DNA of 64,000 nucleotides from an uncultured Oscillospiraceae bacterium (GTDB taxonomy: Bacteria; Bacillota; Clostridia; Oscillospirales; Ruminococcaceae): assembly GCA_949285935.1 (NCBI GenBank), contig CASEAH010000026.1, forward strand, positions 1 to 64,000, in the 5' to 3' direction. Shown here one piece after another: positions 16,680 through 25,161 of this stretch (position 1 is its first letter; every line of letters starts with the position of its first letter). The position numbers and the translations under genes were made by a program. The notes beneath the pieces were generated by a model, which was given only the letters and a program-made list of their open reading frames with translations, was not told the origin of the DNA and ran no database searches.

Positions 16680-17320
16680 AAGCTTCGGGAAGGGCGGCGA
16701 TTTCCGAAAAATTTCACATCTGCGCCTTTGGATCATTCCTTGCTTCTTTGCCCGTTTGCAAACACTAAGATCACTGTGCTGGCAGTTCCCGCAATGTGGC
16801 CTGATCCATTGGAGCCCCGACACGGCCAGAAACTGGCATAAGGCCCTTCGCATTGAGGTTTTCTGCCGCAGGCTTCACAAGGAACACCGAAGCTTCCTGC
16901 TCCCCACATCACATAAGAGGCGTATTCCTGCTGTTGTCCCGACCCCAACTCCTTATTTGAGGGTTCCTTCTATCAACAGTTGCCGTTTGGGTCGCCTGTC
17001 GTTCAAGATTTTATTCGGTGTGCTTTGACCGGAAAACCCAGCAGCTTTTCCCCATCAGTCATAACCACCGACTAAGCCGGCAGCTTGAGTTGGCCCTGTA
17101 AGGGCCTGTTGCCGGCATGCGTCTCAAGACGCGCGGAATTTTATTTCCCTCGCATCTCTTGCCCCACAGCCCGTTAACGGACAACCACTGTTCTGACAGC
17201 GGTCTGTTATCCCTGATAACTTGCTCTCAGCAGCTCGCTTCGCTCGACCCTTGAAGCGAAAGCTTTTTTGCGAGGCCCCTCCACCGGCACAGCCGGTGGT
17301 TTCCCTACTCAATAAGAACA
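16680..17320. repeat. non-coding, hairpin-dense region
   Basis: No intact gene in about 640 bases. The distal half is packed with short perfect inverted repeats: GCCGGCA/TGCCGGC (17076-17082 and 17110-17116) enclosing GGCCCT/AGGGCC; GCGTCT/AGACGC (17119-17132); the palindrome CCGTTAACGG (17171-17180); GTTATC/GATAAC (17206-17220); and CCACCGGC/GCCGGTGG (17281-17299). The last stem recurs at 54428-54448. It could be the end of a decayed mobile element or a structured RNA; the proximal half (16730-17035) has only interrupted reading frames. Confidence 0.45.
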
Positions 17321-17356
17321 CCCGGCGGAAGCAGGAAAATCCTGAGCCCGCCGGGC
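17321..17356 (-). terminator. terminator of the citramalate-lyase operon
   Basis: Hairpin with outer stem CCCGGCGG/CCGCCGGG and inner CAGGA/TCCTG, 26 bases after the citF stop; on the minus strand it is followed by the weakly T-rich TGTTCTTATT. Confidence 0.6.
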
Positions 17357-17380
17357 CTGATTGGACAAAATCTCCGGATT

Positions 17381-18793
17381 TTACAGGGATCCAGGAACAT
17401 TATAAATGGTATCCAGGTGGCTGCCGTCCCGGTAAAGGATCTCTGCCACCGGGCGATCACCCCGGGGCAGCTTTCTGGGGATACCGGTAAGTTTTTCGGC
17501 CATTTCCTTCAGCTCATGAATGTCCCGCACCGGAAGTCCCGCGGAAACCAGCCGGTCCCTCAGTTCCTTCCGGGCAGGGTTGACCGCAATGCCCTTCTGG
17601 GTCACCAGCACATCCACTGTGGACCCGGGAGTGGACACACAGGTCACATGATCTGTAACGATCGGCAGCCGGGCCCGGGAAAGAGGCGCAATGATCATGG
17701 CCAGCTTAGCCCCCGCCGCTGTATCGCTATGGCCGCCGGAACCGCCCATGATCCTGCCCGTGGAATCCGTATGGACGTTGACATTAAAATCTACGTCAAT
17801 TTCCGTAGCGCCTAAAATCACTACGTCCAGGCTGTCCACAATGGCACTCCGGCAGCCCGGCGCAGCATAGTGGGCCGCCGAGATCTCCCTGTGCCGGGGA
17901 TTATCCCGAATGGATGTAACGGCATCCAGGTCAAAGCACTGGACATCCAGCAGGGTTTCAAAGCATCCGGCGTTGAGCATCTCCACCATATAGCCGGTAA
18001 TGCCGCCCAGGCCGAAGCTGCCCTTGATCCCTTCGCGGAGCATGATGGATTTAAGGAATTTGGCGGTAGCCAGCGAGGCTCCTCCCGCTCCTGTCTGGAA
18101 GGAAAAGCCGTCCTTCAGCAGTCCCGAATGGCGGATGACCTGAGCCGCGTCAGCGGCCATGGCCAGTCCCACCGGATCCCGGGTAATTTTTGTGGTTCCC
18201 GAAACAATCCCTGCTGCGTTGCCGATGGAGTCCACCTGCACCACATAGTCCACGTAGCTTTCGGAAATGGACCAGTCCGCCAGAGGATAAGACACCAGAT
18301 TATCGGTAATGACCACTACCTTTTTGGCATGCATGGCATCTGCAAAGGCGTAGCCCAGGGAACCGCAGGCGGATTTTCCATATTTCCCGGAGCAGTTTCC
18401 CATGGGATCGGCAGTGGGGGCGGCAATAAAGGCCACATCCACGGGGGTCCGCCCCGACTGGATATCGGCAGGGCGGCCGCCATGGGTTCGAAACTCCACC
18501 GGTTTTTCCATCACGCCGGAGGAAATCGCGCTGCCCAGCACGCCGGACATATAGTCGGTTTGAAGTCTGGTGACTACATGGTTGCGGATATGCTCCAGCA
18601 AAGGCTCATGAACATCAAACAGAGAACTTGCGTTGACCGTCAGATCCTTATAGCCCAAAGCGGCGATCTGCTCCATCACCATATTCAGCACATAGTCACC
18701 GTTACGCAGATGATGGTGGAAGGAGATGGTCATCCCATCCCGCAGACCGGTCAGGGCAATGGCTTCCTTCAGGGAAGCTACCAGCTTACTCAT
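17381..18793 (-). CDS. citF: citrate lyase alpha-subunit homologue, probable citramalate lyase CoA-transferase subunit
   Basis: Protein of 470 aa matching CitF, the alpha subunit of citrate/citramalate lyase. It swaps the acetyl group on the acyl-carrier protein for the incoming hydroxy acid before cleavage by the beta subunit. Conserved phrases include MTISFHHHLRNGD near the N-terminus, APTADPMGNCSGKYGKSACG, and GGSGGHSDTAAGAKL. ATG at 18793 has GGGGAGGGG upstream and follows the citE stop by one base. It is the last gene of a run from glmS through methylaspartate ammonia-lyase, so the likely substrate is (S)-citramalate made from mesaconate, not citrate. The accessory genes citC, citX and citG for activating the enzyme are not nearby. 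Enzyme class is sure; substrate is inference from context. Confidence 0.9.
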   Translation of the reverse strand: MSKLVASLKEAIALTGLRDGMTISFHHHLRNGDYVLNMVMEQIAALGYKDLTVNASSLFDVHEPLLEHIRNHVVTRLQTDYMSGVLGSAISSGVMEKPVEFRTHGGRPADIQSGRTPVDVAFIAAPTADPMGNCSGKYGKSACGSLGYAFADAMHAKKVVVITDNLVSYPLADWSISESYVDYVVQVDSIGNAAGIVSGTTKITRDPVGLAMAADAAQVIRHSGLLKDGFSFQTGAGGASLATAKFLKSIMLREGIKGSFGLGGITGYMVEMLNAGCFETLLDVQCFDLDAVTSIRDNPRHREISAAHYAAPGCRSAIVDSLDVVILGATEIDVDFNVNVHTDSTGRIMGGSGGHSDTAAGAKLAMIIAPLSRARLPIVTDHVTCVSTPGSTVDVLVTQKGIAVNPARKELRDRLVSAGLPVRDIHELKEMAEKLTGIPRKLPRGDRPVAEILYRDGSHLDTIYNVPGSL

Positions 18794-18794
18794 C

Positions 18795-19667
18795 TCAGCC
18801 CCTCCCCTTCGCCATTTCTTCCGCCATCTCCAGGGTTTGGCGGGCCCGCTCCACAATGGGAGCGTCGATCATTTTGCCGTGGAGGGAAACAGCGCCCTTG
18901 CCCTGTTCCTTGCCCCGACGGATCGCCTCCATAACTTCCCGGGCGTACTGGATGTCCGCCTGGGAAGGACTGAACACCTCATTGATTGCCGGAAGATGCC
19001 GGGGAGAAATGGCCGCTTTTCCGGTAAATCCCAGGCTTTTGGCATACTCAGCGTCGGCCCGGGCCCCTTCGTCATCGTTGACGTCGGTAAAGGGGGTATC
19101 ATATACGTCCACTCCCGCAGCCCGCGCGGCCATGACCATCCGCCCCCGGGCATAACGGATCTCCTCTCCGCCCTTGGTGCGCTTGCACCGCAGGTCGGCG
19201 GTAAGATCCTCTCCGCCCAGCAGCATAGCCGAGACCCGGCTGCTGGCGGTGGCGATGGCATAGGCGTTTTCCACCCCAAGGGCCGTTTCGATCAGGGGAA
19301 TGATGCGGACAGTCCCTTCAGGAATATTTTCTTCTTTCTCCAGCCGGGCAATGGCTTCATCCACCTGCTGCACATCGGCGGCGCAGCTGACTTTGGGCGG
19401 CATAACGGCATCCGGCCGCAGGGGGATCATTTCTTCCAGATCCTTCTGCCAGTATTCCGTATCGGTGGAATTGATCCGCACGATCACCTGGCACCCGGGG
19501 TATCCGAGAGTCCTGATAGAATTGCGCACCAGCACCCGGGCGGCGTCCTTCTCCGACGGGGAGACCGCGTCCTCCAGGTCCAGGATCACACAGTCAGCCC
19601 CCAGGGAATCCCCGTTGATAAGCATATTGGGAGTGTTTCCGGGCAAAAAGAGCATGGACCGCTTCAT
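18795..19667 (-). CDS. citE: citrate lyase beta-subunit homologue, probable citramalyl-ACP lyase
   Basis: Protein of 290 aa of the CitE/HpcH aldolase family. It cleaves citryl- or citramalyl-ACP, releasing oxaloacetate or pyruvate and leaving acetyl-ACP. The N-terminal MKRSMLFLPGN, the LDLEDAVSPSEKD segment with metal-binding residues, PLIETALGVENAYAIA and GGEDLTADLRCKRTKGGEE are characteristic. ATG at 19667 overlaps the citD stop by 4 bases. In the methylaspartate pathway the product would be pyruvate. Family certain; citramalate specificity inferred from the neighbouring glutamate mutase and methylaspartate ammonia-lyase genes. Confidence 0.9.
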   Translation of the reverse strand: MKRSMLFLPGNTPNMLINGDSLGADCVILDLEDAVSPSEKDAARVLVRNSIRTLGYPGCQVIVRINSTDTEYWQKDLEEMIPLRPDAVMPPKVSCAADVQQVDEAIARLEKEENIPEGTVRIIPLIETALGVENAYAIATASSRVSAMLLGGEDLTADLRCKRTKGGEEIRYARGRMVMAARAAGVDVYDTPFTDVNDDEGARADAEYAKSLGFTGKAAISPRHLPAINEVFSPSQADIQYAREVMEAIRRGKEQGKGAVSLHGKMIDAPIVERARQTLEMAEEMAKGRG

Positions 19668-19936
19668 GCCTGCTCCTCCTCCCTTCCACGCATCAAAGCC
19701 GTTTCCACCCGGGCCCGGATGACGCACTCCAGCGCCCCCCGGTCCACCAGACGGATATGTACGTCCCGTACCTGAAATTCTTCCAGAGAAGAACGGACCG
19801 CCGCTTCAATGGCATCCCCAAACTGGGGGCCCACCACCGAGTCGATCTCCACCTGGATTCCCTCACCGGGCTCCAGTTCCACATACACGTCGCTGGATTC
19901 CAGTGTGCCCGCCGCGGCGCGCCTGCAAATCTCCAT
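19664..19936 (-). CDS. citD: citrate/citramalate lyase acyl-carrier protein (gamma subunit)
   Basis: Small protein of 90 aa that carries the phosphoribosyl-dephospho-CoA prosthetic group on which acetyl and acyl groups ride during the lyase reaction. The prosthetic-group site AGTLESSDV is intact, with Ser at residue 14 as in known CitD proteins, and the C-terminal GALECVIRARVETAL matches the family. It overlaps citE by 4 bases. Since the prosthetic group is essential, citX/citG-type genes must exist elsewhere in the genome if this enzyme is active. Confidence 0.92.
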   Translation of the reverse strand: MEICRRAAAGTLESSDVYVELEPGEGIQVEIDSVVGPQFGDAIEAAVRSSLEEFQVRDVHIRLVDRGALECVIRARVETALMRGREEEQA

Positions 19937-19973
19937 CCGTCCTCACTTCCTTTCCGGATTTTATACCAATGCC

Positions 19974-21224
19974 TTACCGGCCGGCCCGCGCAGCCCGCAG
20001 GGCCAGGATGCGGCTCATTTCGTTATATACGATCATGTATCCTTCATCCACGCCCATGCCGGGTTTGGCCAAGATCTGATCGGGCCGGGTGGCCATGGCG
20101 CAGTGGACACACACCTGAGCGGAGCGTTCCGTCTCGTTGCAGGTACCGCCCTGATAGGCGCCGATTCCCTTTTCCTTGCAGTACAGCACCGCTTCCACAA
20201 TGTTATTGATACCGCCCAGATCAGGGGTCTTGATCTGAATCATATGGCCGGCCTTGTTGTCCGCAAAGTACTTGATGTCCTCCAGGGTGTTGCACCATTC
20301 GTCGGCCACCAGTTCCACGTTGATGCCCCGGTCATCCAGTTCCCTGGTCAGGGCTTTCAGCGCCAGCATCTGCTTTTCCCGGTCCTCCACATCCATGGGG
20401 CCTTCAATGCGCAGATGGAAGGGCTTGGCAGCTTCTTCCAGCCGGGCCAGATAATCAGCCATGGCCTTATAATTATCGTTGCCGAAGGCGGCGCCGATGG
20501 TGCCGTAAACGTCGATGTGCAGGATGGGTGTGTAATTTTCATCCAGACGCAGCTTCTGAATGCGGTCCCGCAGCCAGCAAACATACTCCTCCAAAATCTC
20601 GCCATGCTCGCCCAGCTTGGTCTTGACGTTGTTGATGAGGGCATGAGGCAGCACCTGTGCTCCCTTCATGATCATCTTATCGGAATTTTCGTACCGGTTA
20701 TCTCCCGACTGGGTAAAAATGGGGATCATCTCTTTGGATACGGTGCAGCCGTATTCATCCGCCACCACCTCGCACATCAGGCGCTTGCTGGCCCGGGCCA
20801 CAGCGTCCAGAATAGCCTGGGTAACACCATAGCGAATGGCGGTGTGCAGACGCTTGCCGTCCACATGGGTCTCCTCCACCATCTGGGACAGGCGGCGGAA
20901 GCTGTCGGCCTCCTGACCTACCAGCAGGGGTTTGATGTGTTTTTCAATGCTGGGGATGAAGTCTTCCGCCAAAAAGAGGGGATCCCGTCCGCCGGCGCCG
21001 CTGTACTGAACAGCCGCACAGTCGCCGTATGCGATCTGGCCATCCTCCAGCACCAGCATCACCGAAATGGCTTCGCCAGCCTGGCGCACCGCCGAAAAGC
21101 CGGCAGTAACGGGAGAACCGATATAAGCAGCGCCGTCCGACACCGCGCCGGCCTTGATGGCCCGCTGGTCGTCAAAGAAAAATCCGGTACGGCCTTTGGA
21201 ACATACTACATCAACGATTTTCAT
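19974..21224 (-). CDS. mal: methylaspartate ammonia-lyase
   Basis: Protein of 416 aa of the enolase superfamily. It deaminates (2S,3S)-3-methylaspartate to mesaconate, the third enzyme step type in B12-dependent glutamate fermentation. Residues known in the Citrobacter/Clostridium enzyme are in place: His194 (VLPHALINN), metal ligands Asp238 (HIDVYG), Glu274 (RIEGP) and Asp308 (VADEW), and the catalytic lysine at 332 (IQIKTPDLGG). The length is normal. AGGAGG lies before the ATG. It sits between glmE and the lyase genes, exactly where the pathway order would place it. Confidence 0.97.
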   Translation of the reverse strand: MKIVDVVCSKGRTGFFFDDQRAIKAGAVSDGAAYIGSPVTAGFSAVRQAGEAISVMLVLEDGQIAYGDCAAVQYSGAGGRDPLFLAEDFIPSIEKHIKPLLVGQEADSFRRLSQMVEETHVDGKRLHTAIRYGVTQAILDAVARASKRLMCEVVADEYGCTVSKEMIPIFTQSGDNRYENSDKMIMKGAQVLPHALINNVKTKLGEHGEILEEYVCWLRDRIQKLRLDENYTPILHIDVYGTIGAAFGNDNYKAMADYLARLEEAAKPFHLRIEGPMDVEDREKQMLALKALTRELDDRGINVELVADEWCNTLEDIKYFADNKAGHMIQIKTPDLGGINNIVEAVLYCKEKGIGAYQGGTCNETERSAQVCVHCAMATRPDQILAKPGMGVDEGYMIVYNEMSRILALRAARAGR

Positions 21225-21283
21225 GGAAAAATCCTCCTAAATTTCATTGCCCGGTATCTGTCAAACTCTTCCAAAAATCCCGA

Positions 21284-22735
21284 TTAGCGCCAGGGCCGGC
21301 CCACCAGACGGCCTTTGCTGATGGCATATACGTCGTCAATCACCATCTGGAAGGACGCCTTACGCTTCTCATACTGGGCCCGTTCCTCGATCATTTCCCG
21401 GTTATAATCCTTAAGATCCTCGGACAGCGGCAGGTTGCCCGGCTCCAGAATACGGATGGCGCCGTTATTGTCACGGGCGGGGAGCATCTTTCCGGCATTG
21501 TAGCGGCTGGGGGCAAAGGGGATATCCACCACACCGGCCTGCACAGCCCGCACCACACCCAGGGCGATGTCTCCTTCACCCAGCTCAAAGCACTTATCCA
21601 CGATGCACCGGGTCTCCTCGGTGATGATCCGCTTCTCCTGCTCCAGGCCGCTGGCAGTAAGAGTCTGATCTCCCAGCATGGAAATCAGCTGCTTGGTGCA
21701 GCGCAGGCCCTGAGCATTGGCTTCCATGGTGGGGACGCCCATGGCTTCGTGAGGGGTCTTGACAATGACCTTGGTGGCTTTGGAAAGAGCCGCTGCCGCA
21801 CTGCCCCAGGAAATAACGCCAAAGGCCTTGGCTTCGTCCTGAGGGAAGCCGCCCATCCACTGATGGAGAACGGTGGTAACGGTCACATTATGATAGCCGT
21901 ACCGGTGCAGATACTCGTCGGTCAGTTCTTCCAGCACCCGGATGGCCGCCACGTCCTGAACCAGGTTGCCGCACTGGCCGTAACCCACGGTAATATTATG
22001 GACGCCCTGTTCCGCCGCCAGCAGCGCCTCAATGATGGCCACCGCGTTGGAGATGCAGGGAGGCACCAGGGTTCCGGTGAGCGGGCCGAAGGGTTCGCGG
22101 TTAATGGAAACACCCGCCTCTTCATAAATACCGGTCAGGCGGTCCACATACTGCCAATCCCGGATGGTCTTTTCCATGGGAACACTTTTGGCATAAGGGA
22201 TATTGTAGGAGATTCCGCCGCCTTCGTAGCTGGTAAAGCCTCCGGCGTAGCAGATCTCCGCCAGCAGGCGGGCGTCGGGGGTACCGTGGCGGACCTGAAT
22301 CGGGGTGTCCAGGTTCTGGATCAGCTGGCGGCAGCCGCTGACGCCATGGTTGACAGCGGGGAAGCCGTTGAGCATGGACCGCTGGCTCCGGATGGATTCC
22401 CGGATGCCGTTCTCCGCTTCTTCGTACCGGTTCTGACGGGTGTAGCTGTCAATGGTGGTAGGCAGCAGGTCGGCCTCGCCCTTGTCCTGCAGGTAGGTGA
22501 GCAGCTCGATCTGTTCCTTGATAAGGGCAACGCCGGCCCGGGGCTGGATCAGGGTCGTATGCTTGCGTTTGGCTTCCTTCAGCTTTTTGGAAAACACCTT
22601 GTGGTCGGGAAGCTTTTTGTGGAAATCGATGGCCTCCTGCATGTCCACGTCCTTACCGGTGGGCCACTGGGTCAGTACCTCTTTGCGAATGGCATAGAAT
22701 TCGTCATCGGGGATACGCTTATTCTGAATCTCCAA
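21284..22735 (-). CDS. glmE: glutamate mutase (methylaspartate mutase) epsilon subunit
   Basis: Protein of 483 aa, the TIM-barrel catalytic subunit of adenosylcobalamin-dependent glutamate mutase, which rearranges L-glutamate to 3-methylaspartate by a radical mechanism together with the small B12-binding GlmS. Conserved segments include [44 protein letters not shown] and [15 protein letters not shown]. The start is TTG with AAAGGAG eleven bases upstream; it overlaps the end of glmL by 17 bases. Part of the glmS-glmL-glmE-mal run. Confidence 0.97.
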   Translation of the reverse strand: MEIQNKRIPDDEFYAIRKEVLTQWPTGKDVDMQEAIDFHKKLPDHKVFSKKLKEAKRKHTTLIQPRAGVALIKEQIELLTYLQDKGEADLLPTTIDSYTRQNRYEEAENGIRESIRSQRSMLNGFPAVNHGVSGCRQLIQNLDTPIQVRHGTPDARLLAEICYAGGFTSYEGGGISYNIPYAKSVPMEKTIRDWQYVDRLTGIYEEAGVSINREPFGPLTGTLVPPCISNAVAIIEALLAAEQGVHNITVGYGQCGNLVQDVAAIRVLEELTDEYLHRYGYHNVTVTTVLHQWMGGFPQDEAKAFGVISWGSAAAALSKATKVIVKTPHEAMGVPTMEANAQGLRCTKQLISMLGDQTLTASGLEQEKRIITEETRCIVDKCFELGEGDIALGVVRAVQAGVVDIPFAPSRYNAGKMLPARDNNGAIRILEPGNLPLSEDLKDYNREMIEERAQYEKRKASFQMVIDDVYAISKGRLVGRPWR

Positions 22736-24110
22736 CGCTTTGCAGCTCCTTTTTCATAATTCTCAGCGCGGTCTGGGGCCGTGTTTCAGAAAGAAGGCCC
22801 ATGGCCGCCAGGATATAGCTTCTGTCCACCCAGATCTTGGCAGACCTGGGGCGCAGGGACATGGGATCAGCGGGGTTGTACAGCGCATGGGAAACGATTT
22901 TTCCCGTATTGACAGTATGGATCAGGGACCCTCCGGTGGCTACGATCTGCCCTACATCGGTCAGGTCTTTGCCAGTCTGGACATAAGTGAGCCCCATCAT
23001 GGTGTAGGCCTCTTCCAGCGTGCCGGCATGCCTGCGGACCGCTGTTTCTATGGCCATGGACGCCAGGGCTTCATCCAAAGCGCGCATCTCAGGATCATCT
23101 CCCGGCAGGACATCTGTATGGCCCGCCAGATAATCCACCAAGGTCTCCACCCGGTCCCGTGAAAGGCCGGAAAGCTGGGCTAACTGCTGAGTACCTGCGG
23201 CTTCCAGGATCCCCCGGATGCTGTACCGCATCCCGATGTCCCCTTCCACCGTACGCTTTACATAAGGCTCCGGCAGCCCTTTATAAATGGTGTTGGCATT
23301 GCGGGGCATTCCCTCGGCAATGGAATATACGTCGGTGGTAGCGCCGCCCACATCCACTGCGATGAGTTCGCCAATGCCTTTTTCTCCCTCGCAGCCCTCC
23401 GCCAGCAGCTGCATGGCTTTCATCATGGCTGACGGCGTGGGCATCAGGATGCCTGAAATCAACTCGCTGGCCTTGCTCAGGCCCTTGGCGTGAATGATCC
23501 TCCGCAGAAAAATTTCCCGGATCTGCTGCTGGGCCGGCAGAATATTCAATGTACCAAACCGGGGCATAACATTTTCACAGATGTATGTTTCCCGCCCCTC
23601 CAGAAGACGGGCACACTGGCGTACCGCACTGCGGTTGCCCGCGATCACCACAGGAAAATCCGCCTTGCACTGCGCCAGCATCCGGGCGTTGTGCAGGATG
23701 CATTCACTGTTGCCGCCATCGGTTCCGCCCACCAGCAGCATAATATCCGGCCGGGCCGCTTCAATATCCTCCAGGTCCTCTTCTGTCAGCTGAAAGGAAT
23801 AGACCTGAATCACCTTGGCTCCCGCACCCAGGCTGGCCTGGCGTGCCGCTTCGGCGGTCAGCTCCGGCACCAGGCCGCTGGTAATCATCCGCAGACCGCC
23901 CGCCGCCGAGGAGCAGGCATACCGCTCGGCAAACTGCAGCGGACCGGTTTTTTCTTCCAGAAGACGAACTGCTTCCGCCAGTCCCTCTCCCACATCCGTC
24001 TGCACGGTGGTATAGGCTGCGGCTGTACCAAGCAGAGTCTCCCCATCGGCGTCCACCGCAGTCACTTTGGTATAGGTGCTGCCGAAGTCAATGAGCAAAA
24101 TCGGAGTCAT
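22719..24110 (-). CDS. glmL: GlmL/MutL, glutamate mutase chaperone-like ATPase
   Basis: Protein of 463 aa of the sugar kinase/HSP70/actin fold, always found with glutamate mutase and related B12 mutases. The N-terminal [17 protein letters not shown] is the phosphate-1 loop; [16 protein letters not shown] is the phosphate-2 loop, and [10 protein letters not shown] near the C-terminus the adenosine region. It is thought to reactivate or protect the mutase by exchanging damaged cobalamin; that role is established only by analogy with diol-dehydratase reactivases. I chose ATG at 24110, one codon inside the longest frame. Overlaps glmE by 17 bases and follows glmS by 18. Confidence 0.93.
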   Translation of the reverse strand: MTPILLIDFGSTYTKVTAVDADGETLLGTAAAYTTVQTDVGEGLAEAVRLLEEKTGPLQFAERYACSSAAGGLRMITSGLVPELTAEAARQASLGAGAKVIQVYSFQLTEEDLEDIEAARPDIMLLVGGTDGGNSECILHNARMLAQCKADFPVVIAGNRSAVRQCARLLEGRETYICENVMPRFGTLNILPAQQQIREIFLRRIIHAKGLSKASELISGILMPTPSAMMKAMQLLAEGCEGEKGIGELIAVDVGGATTDVYSIAEGMPRNANTIYKGLPEPYVKRTVEGDIGMRYSIRGILEAAGTQQLAQLSGLSRDRVETLVDYLAGHTDVLPGDDPEMRALDEALASMAIETAVRRHAGTLEEAYTMMGLTYVQTGKDLTDVGQIVATGGSLIHTVNTGKIVSHALYNPADPMSLRPRSAKIWVDRSYILAAMGLLSETRPQTALRIMKKELQSVGDSE

Positions 24111-24128
24111 CAATCCTCACCCGTCCTT

Positions 24129-24557
24129 TTACTCCTGTGGTTCCTCTTCCACGTGCAGGTCCTTCTTCAGGTATTCAATGGTGGTTTCAGGAGTGGTTCC
24201 AGGAGGGAAGGTCCGGTCAAAGCCCATGGCTTTAAAGCGTTTTTCCACTTCGTCAAAGGGCTGCTTGCCAATAACGATATTGCCGCCTACATAAAGAAGG
24301 ATCCCCTGCAGGCCGGCCTCATCGCATTTCTGGCGCATGCCGCGGCAATCCAGCTCTCCCTGGCCATACAAAGAAGAAACAACGATGGCATCCGCATCCG
24401 CTTCGATGGCGGCAGCTATGTACTCCTCCTGGGAAACCATAACGCCCAGATTCACCACGTCAAAGCCTGCGTCTGTAAACGCATGATACAGGATCTGGTT
24501 GCCTACCGCATGAACATCCGCGCCAATCACGCCAATAACCAGTACTTTTTTCTTCAT
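24129..24557 (-). CDS. glmS: glutamate mutase sigma (B12-binding) subunit
   Basis: Protein of 142 aa with the cobalamin-binding Rossmann-like fold. The base-off/His-on signature is present: Asp14-x-His16-x-x-Gly19 in GADVHAVGN, the Ser-x-Leu at 61-63 and the Gly-Gly at 91-92. His16 would be the lower axial cobalt ligand. The frame runs upstream to 24821, but AGAGGTG precedes ATG at 24557, and this is the family's normal length. It is the first gene of the pathway operon, preceded by a TTGACA promoter and a leader hairpin. Confidence 0.97.
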   Translation of the reverse strand: MKKKVLVIGVIGADVHAVGNQILYHAFTDAGFDVVNLGVMVSQEEYIAAAIEADADAIVVSSLYGQGELDCRGMRQKCDEAGLQGILLYVGGNIVIGKQPFDEVEKRFKAMGFDRTFPPGTTPETTIEYLKKDLHVEEEPQE

Positions 24558-24572
24558 ATTGCACCTCTTTTG

Positions 24573-24590
24573 CCGAAGCTGGCGCTTCGG
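24573..24590 (-). promoter_or_regulatory. leader hairpin just upstream of glmS
   Basis: Perfect 7-bp stem CCGAAGC/GCTTCGG with a 4-base loop, ending 9 bases before the AGAGGTG ribosome site. No T-run, so not a terminator; it may stabilise the mRNA or affect translation. Confidence 0.5.
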
Positions 24591-24608
24591 AATTTGTACT
24601 ATGTCTAT

Positions 24609-24637
24609 AGGATATATTGTTCTATTTCTTTTGTCAA
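24609..24637 (-). promoter_or_regulatory. promoter of the glmS-citF operon
   Basis: On the minus strand, consensus TTGACA at 24632-24637, a 17-base spacer and TATCCT at 24609-24614. It is about 50 bases upstream of glmS. No cobalamin riboswitch fits in the short leader. Confidence 0.7.
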
Positions 24638-24997
24638 TATCGCAAAGTTCCACATTTGAAACACGAAATTTGGTAGTTTTGACCCGACTGGAAAACAGTC
24701 CTCTTTTCCATCTGGGCCACGCATAAAACATAGTATCAATAAAAGATATCATGCCAGCAGGGACAAAAGATGCATCGCAAGCAGCACTACCGTCGCCGGC
24801 ATTATTGGACATTTCTTTCATGTGTTGAAATCAGCGTTTTGGGGTATATAAAAACTTTGTCCGTCTATCGGGGATTCAGCATCTTTGATTTTCTGTTCGG
24901 ATGGCAAAACCAGCATTTGTGATAGCAAGAGAAGTCTTTTCACGATTGAACCCTTCATTTTTCCATCCACATTGTCTGCAATGGATTGCGCAAGAAG

Positions 24998-25143
24998 GGT
25001 CTGCTGCAAAACAAAATACAACGGCAGCCTGCACAAAAAATCAGAAACAATAACGAAAATCGGCCCGCCAAAGAAGCTGTTTGGCTTACTTCGGGGGCCG
25101 ATTTTGTGCATTATTTTTTAAAAGATCTATTTTGCAGCAGCCT
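24998..25143. mobile_element. MITE-like element, copy 1
   Basis: About 146 bases with imperfect terminal inverted repeats sharing CTGCTGCAAAA (left end 25001-25011, right complement 25129-25142 reading ATTTTGCAGCAGCC). The centre holds a hairpin with outer arms AAAATCGGCC/GGCCGATTTT. The same design appears at 43066-43211. On the minus strand the central hairpin ends in ATTTTCGTT and can terminate the gntR transcript. No transposase inside. Confidence 0.65.
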
Positions 25144-25161
25144 CTGAACGCTTTGATAAAA

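Noticed and set aside
16733..17035. Interrupted minus-strand frames possibly resembling the tail of an IS200/IS605 OrfB
   Set aside because: Stops interrupt every frame and no zinc-finger or RuvC motif is visible; the likeness is too weak to call a transposase relic.
17381..19936. Citrate fermentation operon
   Set aside because: No citrate transporter, oxaloacetate decarboxylase or citCXG; the neighbouring methylaspartate genes give a better explanation of the lyase.
24558..24700. Cobalamin riboswitch upstream of glmS
   Set aside because: No B12-box-like sequence or suitable length; the promoter lies about 50 bases from the start codon.
24818..25111. 97-codon minus-strand frame between glmS and gntR
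   Set aside because: It begins inside the MITE and has no ribosome site; could be an IS fragment but I cannot match it to any transposase.
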